Shown piece after piece: positions 14,034-16,632 of a DNA stretch of 16,632 nt. The DNA comes from Streptomyces aureocirculatus (GTDB lineage: Bacteria; Actinomycetota; Actinomycetes; Streptomycetales; Streptomycetaceae). The notes beneath the pieces were generated by a model. It ran no database searches, was not told the DNA's origin, and saw nothing but the letters and a program-made list of their open reading frames with translations. The position numbers and the translations under genes were made by a program. The number at the start of each line of letters is the position of its first letter. Within the stretch, counting starts at the first letter, position 1. The DNA lies in contig NZ_JOAP01000080.1 in the NCBI RefSeq assembly GCF_000720475.1, positions 1 to 16,632 of the forward strand, given 5' to 3'.

Positions 14034-15043
14034 CACCTCAGCGCATCGCCCTGCTCGCCTTCCCGGGCATCCGCGCCTTCGACGTCTCAGTGATCACCGA
14101 GGTGTGGGGCACCGACCGCACCGACCGCGGCGTACCTCCCTTCGATCTGCGCCGTGTGGCCGCCGACCCCGCACCCGTCCCGATGCGCGGTGGCCTCTCC
14201 CTCACCCCCGACCGTGGCCTCGACTGGCTCGACCGTCTGTCCGGCACCGACCTGCTCGTCGTGCCGGGACTCGACGACCACGTGACCCCCGCGCCCCCGC
14301 CGCTCCTCACCTCCCTACGCCGCGCCCACACCCGCGGCATCACCATCGCCGCGCTCTGCGGCGGCGCCTTCGCGCTGGCCCAGGCGGGTCTGCTCGACGG
14401 CCGCCGCGCCATCACCCACTGGAACCTCGTCGACCTTCTGCGCACCCATCACCCCCAGGTCACCGTCGTACCCGACGCCCTCTTCATCGAGGACGACCAC
14501 ATCTGGACCGCCGCGGGCACCGCCGCAGGCATCGATCTGTGCCTGCACCTGGTCCGCACCGCCCACGGCTCGGAGGCGGCCGCGACCATCGCCCGTTCGA
14601 TGGTCACCGCGCCGTTCCGTACAGGCAGCCAGGCACAGTTCATCGAGCAGCCCACGCCCCGCGCCGACCGTGACGCCGACGCCCTCGCCGCGGTCCGTGA
14701 ATACGCCCTCCGACACCTCCAAGAACCGCTCACCGTCTCCGACCTGGCCACTCGGGCAGGCATGTCGGCGCGCTCGTTCGCCCGGCACTTCACCGCGGCG
14801 ACCGGCACCACACCCCTGCGCTGGCTCCTCGACCAGCGCGTCGCCGCCGCGCAGAAGCTCCTCGAACGCACCGACCTGCCCATGCCCGAAGTGGCCCGCC
14901 ACGCGGGCTTCGGCAGCGAGATCACGATGCGCCAGCACTTCGCCTCGCGCCTCGCCACCAGCCCACGCGCCTACCGCGCCATGTTCACCGGCACCACATC
15001 GGCCGGCGCCGGCGCGGGAGGCAGGAGCCCGATCGCCCGATAG
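14009..15043 (+). CDS. GlxA-family transcriptional regulator (DJ-1/PfpI domain plus AraC DNA-binding domain)
   Basis: The 344-residue protein has an N-terminal DJ-1/PfpI-like domain (about 12-185) with ALCGGAFALAQAGLLDGRRA (115-134, C117 at the nucleophile-elbow position) and ITHW (135-138), typical of GlxA regulators. The C-terminal AraC-type double helix-turn-helix domain (about 225-328) includes LTVSDLATRAGMSARSFARHF and MPEVARHAGFGSEITMRQHF. It presumably activates or represses the divergent cysteine hydrolase gene after sensing a small molecule. The GTG start fits the family start and the predicted -10 box; an upstream in-frame extension to 13919 has no support. The 3' end overlaps the convergent trpS gene by 73 bp. 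The last ~16 residues (TSAGAGAGGRSPIAR) extend past the DNA-binding domain and correspond to this overlap. Confidence 0.92.
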   Translation: MPAPDTVRSPQRIALLAFPGIRAFDVSVITEVWGTDRTDRGVPPFDLRRVAADPAPVPMRGGLSLTPDRGLDWLDRLSGTDLLVVPGLDDHVTPAPPPLLTSLRRAHTRGITIAALCGGAFALAQAGLLDGRRAITHWNLVDLLRTHHPQVTVVPDALFIEDDHIWTAAGTAAGIDLCLHLVRTAHGSEAAATIARSMVTAPFRTGSQAQFIEQPTPRADRDADALAAVREYALRHLQEPLTVSDLATRAGMSARSFARHFTAATGTTPLRWLLDQRVAAAQKLLERTDLPMPEVARHAGFGSEITMRQHFASRLATSPRAYRAMFTGTTSAGAGAGGRSPIAR

Positions 15044-16008
15044 GCGGCATCGACCGTCGGCCTGGACATCTCCCGCGCCCGCTCCGCTCCCGTCCGCAAC
15101 ACCCCCTCCACATACGCGGAATCCCGCACCAGTTCCCTGTGCCGCTCCCGCACGGGCCGCAGAAGCTCCACCACGGCATCGGCGGTGTCCCTCTTCAACG
15201 CTCCGTACGACTCATATACACCGCTCAGGCCTTCCGGGTTCCCACCTTCACAGGCCGCGAGGATCTCCAGCAGATTCGAGACCCCGGGCCGGGTCCCGCG
15301 GTCGTACACGACCTCGCTCCCGCTGTCCGTCACGGCGCGCATGATCTTCTTCCGCACCACGTCGGGCTCGTCGAGGAGGTAGACGATCCCGGCTCCCGAT
15401 TCATGGGACTTCCCCATCTTCGACGTCGGGTCCTGTAGGTCCATGACGCGCGCCGCCACCTCGGGCCGGGTGGCCCGCGGCAGGGTGAACGTCTGTCCGT
15501 ACCGCTGGTTGAACCGCGCCGCGAGGTCCCGCGTCAGCTCGACGTGCTGGGTCTGGTCATCGCCGACCGGCACCTCGTCGGCGCCGTACGCCAGGATGTC
15601 CGCCGCCATCAGCACCGGATACGTGAGCAGCGAAAGGCGCACACTCCCGCCCCGCGCCTGTTCGACGGGGGCCTTCTCCTTGTACTGGATCATCCGGCGC
15701 ATCTCCCCGTCCGAGGCGACGCACTCGAGCAGGTACGAGAGCCGGGCGTGCTCGTCGACATGGCTCTGTACGAACAGGACGCTCCGATCGGGGTCGATCC
15801 CCGACGCGAGGAGCAGCGTCGCCGCCTGCCTGCTGAGCCTGCGCACCCGTGCCGGATCGTGGTCCACGGTCAGGGCGTGCAGATCGACGACGCAGAACAC
15901 CGAGTCGGACCGGTGCTGGTCGACCTCTGCCCAGCCCCGGATGGCTCCCAGATAGTTCCCGAGCGTCAGGTGCCCGGTCGGCTTGACCCCGCTGAAGATC
16001 CGCGTCAT
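14971..16008 (-). CDS. trpS: Tryptophanyl-tRNA synthetase, probably the auxiliary TrpRS1 type
   Basis: This class I synthetase charges tRNA-Trp with tryptophan using ATP. The 345-residue protein has the HIGH-type signature TGHLTLGN (11-18), the active-site CVVDLHALTV (39-48), MIQYKEK (106-112), YPVLMAADIL (130-139), GDDQTQHVELTRDLA (149-163) and the KMSKS equivalent KMGKS (197-201). The start ATG at 16008 has GGAG 4 nt upstream and matches the family start; the open frame continues to 16113 through the attenuator and is not used. A leader peptide with two Trp codons precedes it. In S. coelicolor a second, indolmycin-resistant synthetase gene is regulated by such attenuation (from memory), and this gene is probably its orthologue. 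Whether a second trpS exists elsewhere cannot be seen. It is cytosolic. Confidence 0.97.
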   Translation of the reverse strand: MTRIFSGVKPTGHLTLGNYLGAIRGWAEVDQHRSDSVFCVVDLHALTVDHDPARVRRLSRQAATLLLASGIDPDRSVLFVQSHVDEHARLSYLLECVASDGEMRRMIQYKEKAPVEQARGGSVRLSLLTYPVLMAADILAYGADEVPVGDDQTQHVELTRDLAARFNQRYGQTFTLPRATRPEVAARVMDLQDPTSKMGKSHESGAGIVYLLDEPDVVRKKIMRAVTDSGSEVVYDRGTRPGVSNLLEILAACEGGNPEGLSGVYESYGALKRDTADAVVELLRPVRERHRELVRDSAYVEGVLRTGAERAREMSRPTVDAAYRAIGLLPPAPAPADVVPVNMAR

Positions 16009-16081
16009 CTCTCTCTCCACTTCCGGAACGTGGCCGCCGACCCGGCGACCGGGTTCAGGACCTCCGGAGGGAGATACGCGA

Positions 16082-16104
16082 ACGGCCGCCGAAGCGGCGG
16101 CCGT
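16082..16104 (-). terminator. Attenuator terminator hairpin (segments 3:4) of the trpS leader
   Basis: On the minus strand ACGGCCGCCG, loop CTT, CGGCGGCCGT forms a perfect 10-bp stem. It lies 27 nt after the leader peptide stop and 73 nt before the trpS ATG. Only a mixed sequence (TCGCGTATCTCC) follows, without a long U-run, as is usual in high-GC actinomycetes. Confidence 0.85.
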
Positions 16105-16146
16105 CGAGTGCATGCGTGGGACCGGCCGCCGTCAGGCGGCCCACCA
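16095..16146 (-). promoter_or_regulatory. Trp attenuator: pause hairpin 1:2 and antiterminator 2:3
   Basis: Segment 1 GGCCGCC (16141-16135) begins in the second Trp codon and pairs with segment 2 GGCGGCC (16130-16124) through a TGAC loop; GTGGG and CCCAC can extend it across a bulge. Segment 2 CGGCGGCCG (16131-16123) is also perfectly complementary over 9 bp to segment 3 CGGCCGCCG (16103-16095), which is the left arm of the terminator. A ribosome stalled at the Trp codons would cover segment 1, let 2:3 form and prevent termination. With ample Trp-tRNA the ribosome reaches the stop codon and the terminator can form. Confidence 0.88.
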
Positions 16147-16173
16147 CTGCTGGGTGCGCGCATGCGTAGTCAT
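16132..16173 (-). CDS. Trp leader peptide with two adjacent Trp codons
   Basis: This 13-codon reading frame, MTTHARTQQWWAA, is too short for ordinary gene callers. The two TGG codons are at 16146-16141, within or next to RNA segment 1 of the attenuator, and the stop codon lies in the loop before segment 2. This is the expected placement for ribosome stalling to control the fold. There is no Shine-Dalgarno sequence; the ATG is 6 nt after a -10-like TACGGT, so the peptide is probably translated from a leaderless mRNA. The peptide itself probably has no function beyond sensing Trp-tRNA. Overlapping longer frames here (for example 16055-16303) lack such support. Confidence 0.85.
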   Translation of the reverse strand: MTTHARTQQWWAA

Positions 16174-16179
16174 GACCCC

Positions 16180-16210
16180 ACCGTAGCGCTCCGAGGCCGG
16201 AGGTTGACAC
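16180..16210 (-). promoter_or_regulatory. Candidate trpS leader promoter overlapping rrn P1
   Basis: On the minus strand TACGGT (16185-16180) is the -10 candidate. A weak -35, GTGTCA (16210-16205, spacer 19), lies over the TTGACA of the rightward promoter. Transcription would begin at about the leader ATG at 16173. Confidence 0.5.
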
Positions 16211-16232
16211 CCCCGGAGCCGGGACGTAGTGT
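16204..16232 (+). promoter_or_regulatory. Strong rightward promoter, rrn P1 candidate
   Basis: Consensus TTGACA (16204-16209) is followed by a 17-bp spacer and TAGTGT (16227-16232). This is the best housekeeping-type promoter in the window. No protein gene lies to the right in the window, and the following sequence resembles the leader before Streptomyces 16S rRNA genes. The 16S gene itself is not in the window. Confidence 0.75.
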
Positions 16233-16406
16233 GCTCCGAGTTGCCCGACGTGAGCGCCGATCTCTGTCGGTCCCCGGGCGGCCATTCCGCAAGAAACATT
16301 CAAGCGATCGACGCACAGCCTTCTCGTATCCGCGAGCAGTCTGCCGTCGCCTCGTTTTCATGTGCTTTTGCGAAATGAGGAGTCCGCGTTCGAAAGGACG
16401 CCCCGA

Positions 16407-16436
16407 TTAGGTCGGGAGCCGAGATTCCGCTAAAGT
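16407..16436 (+). promoter_or_regulatory. Candidate rrn P2
   Basis: TTAGGT (16407-16412), an 18-bp spacer and TAAAGT (16431-16436). The sequence around TAAAGTCTCACTCGTCGGAA matches what I recall upstream of Streptomyces rRNA operons. Confidence 0.5.
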
Positions 16437-16479
16437 CTCACTCGTCGGAACGGCCCAACAGCCGCGAAGACAACCCCGG

Positions 16480-16516
16480 TTGACTGGGAATCAGGCCCGA
16501 AAGGATCTGATAGAGT
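16480..16516 (+). promoter_or_regulatory. Candidate rrn P3
   Basis: TTGACT (16480-16485) lies before the box GATCTGATAGAGTCG (16504-16518), whose TAGAGT (16511-16516) is a -10 candidate. The spacing of 25 bp is too long for a normal -35/-10 pair, so TTGACT may not be the true -35. The box is repeated at 16585. Confidence 0.4.
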
Positions 16517-16584
16517 CGACACCGCCGGAAGGCCGAAAGGCCGGAAAGCACCGAGGAAATCGGATCGGAACGGGAAGCCGGAAA

Positions 16585-16599
16585 GATCTGATAGAGTCG
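16585..16599 (+). promoter_or_regulatory. Second copy of the GATCTGATAGAGTCG box, candidate rrn P4
   Basis: The same 15 bp found at 16504-16518 recurs exactly 81 bp later, with TAGAGT at 16592-16597 as a possible -10. No clear -35 is seen. The duplication supports a tandem-promoter array. Confidence 0.4.
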
Positions 16600-16632
16600 G
16601 AAACGCAAGAACAAAAGAAACACCGAAGGGAA

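Noticed and set aside
16009..16113. Longer trpS starting at an ATG at 16113
   Set aside because: The extension is translated terminator and spacer sequence; family homology and a ribosome binding site both point to 16008.
16055..16303. 82-residue minus-strand frame across the trpS leader
   Set aside because: It has no ribosome binding site or domain and runs through the attenuator; the short two-Trp frame explains the region better.
16240..16632. tRNA or 16S rRNA gene inside the window
   Set aside because: No cloverleaf or 16S 5' sequence is seen; only promoter and leader-like sequence is present.

Overview
The window looks like chromosomal DNA from a Streptomyces or a very close actinomycete. 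The GC content is very high, codons mostly end in G or C, GTG starts are common, and almost every real gene has long open shadow frames on the other strand. Between genes there are GC-rich dispersed repeats of the Streptomyces type. The set ilvD, AfsK-like kinase, proC and trpS, next to an rRNA promoter region, also fits a Streptomyces core chromosome. No phage, insertion-sequence, CRISPR or biosynthetic-cluster genes were seen.

Layout from left to right. Positions 1-438 hold three copies of a 130-bp hairpin-forming repeat and no gene. A cysteine-rich protein gene (minus) and a Ppx/GppA-type phosphatase gene (plus) diverge around an array of 21-bp repeats. A TIM-barrel sugar-isomerase-like gene and a TetR-family regulator gene follow, overlapping by 4 nt. 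Next come a perfect 21-bp palindrome and ilvD (dihydroxy-acid dehydratase). A small SH3-domain gene then converges on a large membrane Ser/Thr kinase gene with a beta-propeller sensor domain (minus). A repeat-rich membrane protein gene diverges from the kinase. A two-gene ABC-2 exporter and proC follow on the plus strand. A cysteine hydrolase gene (minus) diverges from a GlxA/AraC-type regulator gene. That regulator gene runs 73 bp into the 3' end of trpS (minus). The last 460 bp carry tandem promoters pointing right, whose sequence resembles the leader upstream of a Streptomyces 16S rRNA gene; the rRNA gene itself would lie beyond the window.

The clearest regulatory system is upstream of trpS. 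A 13-residue leader peptide with two adjacent Trp codons is followed by four RNA segments that can form a 1:2 hairpin, a 2:3 antiterminator or a 3:4 terminator. This is classical ribosome-mediated attenuation. From memory, it matches what is known for the auxiliary, indolmycin-resistant tryptophanyl-tRNA synthetase of S. coelicolor, so it is probably a known system. What may be less described is that the trpS leader promoter lies back-to-back with, and overlaps, the first rrn promoter.

Two themes run through the window. Seven coding sequences, including the trp leader peptide, have a -10-like hexamer ending 6-7 nt before the start codon, which predicts leaderless mRNAs. Short tandem repeats (13, 15, 16, 18, 21 and 130 bp) sit in many of the spacers and inside three coding regions.
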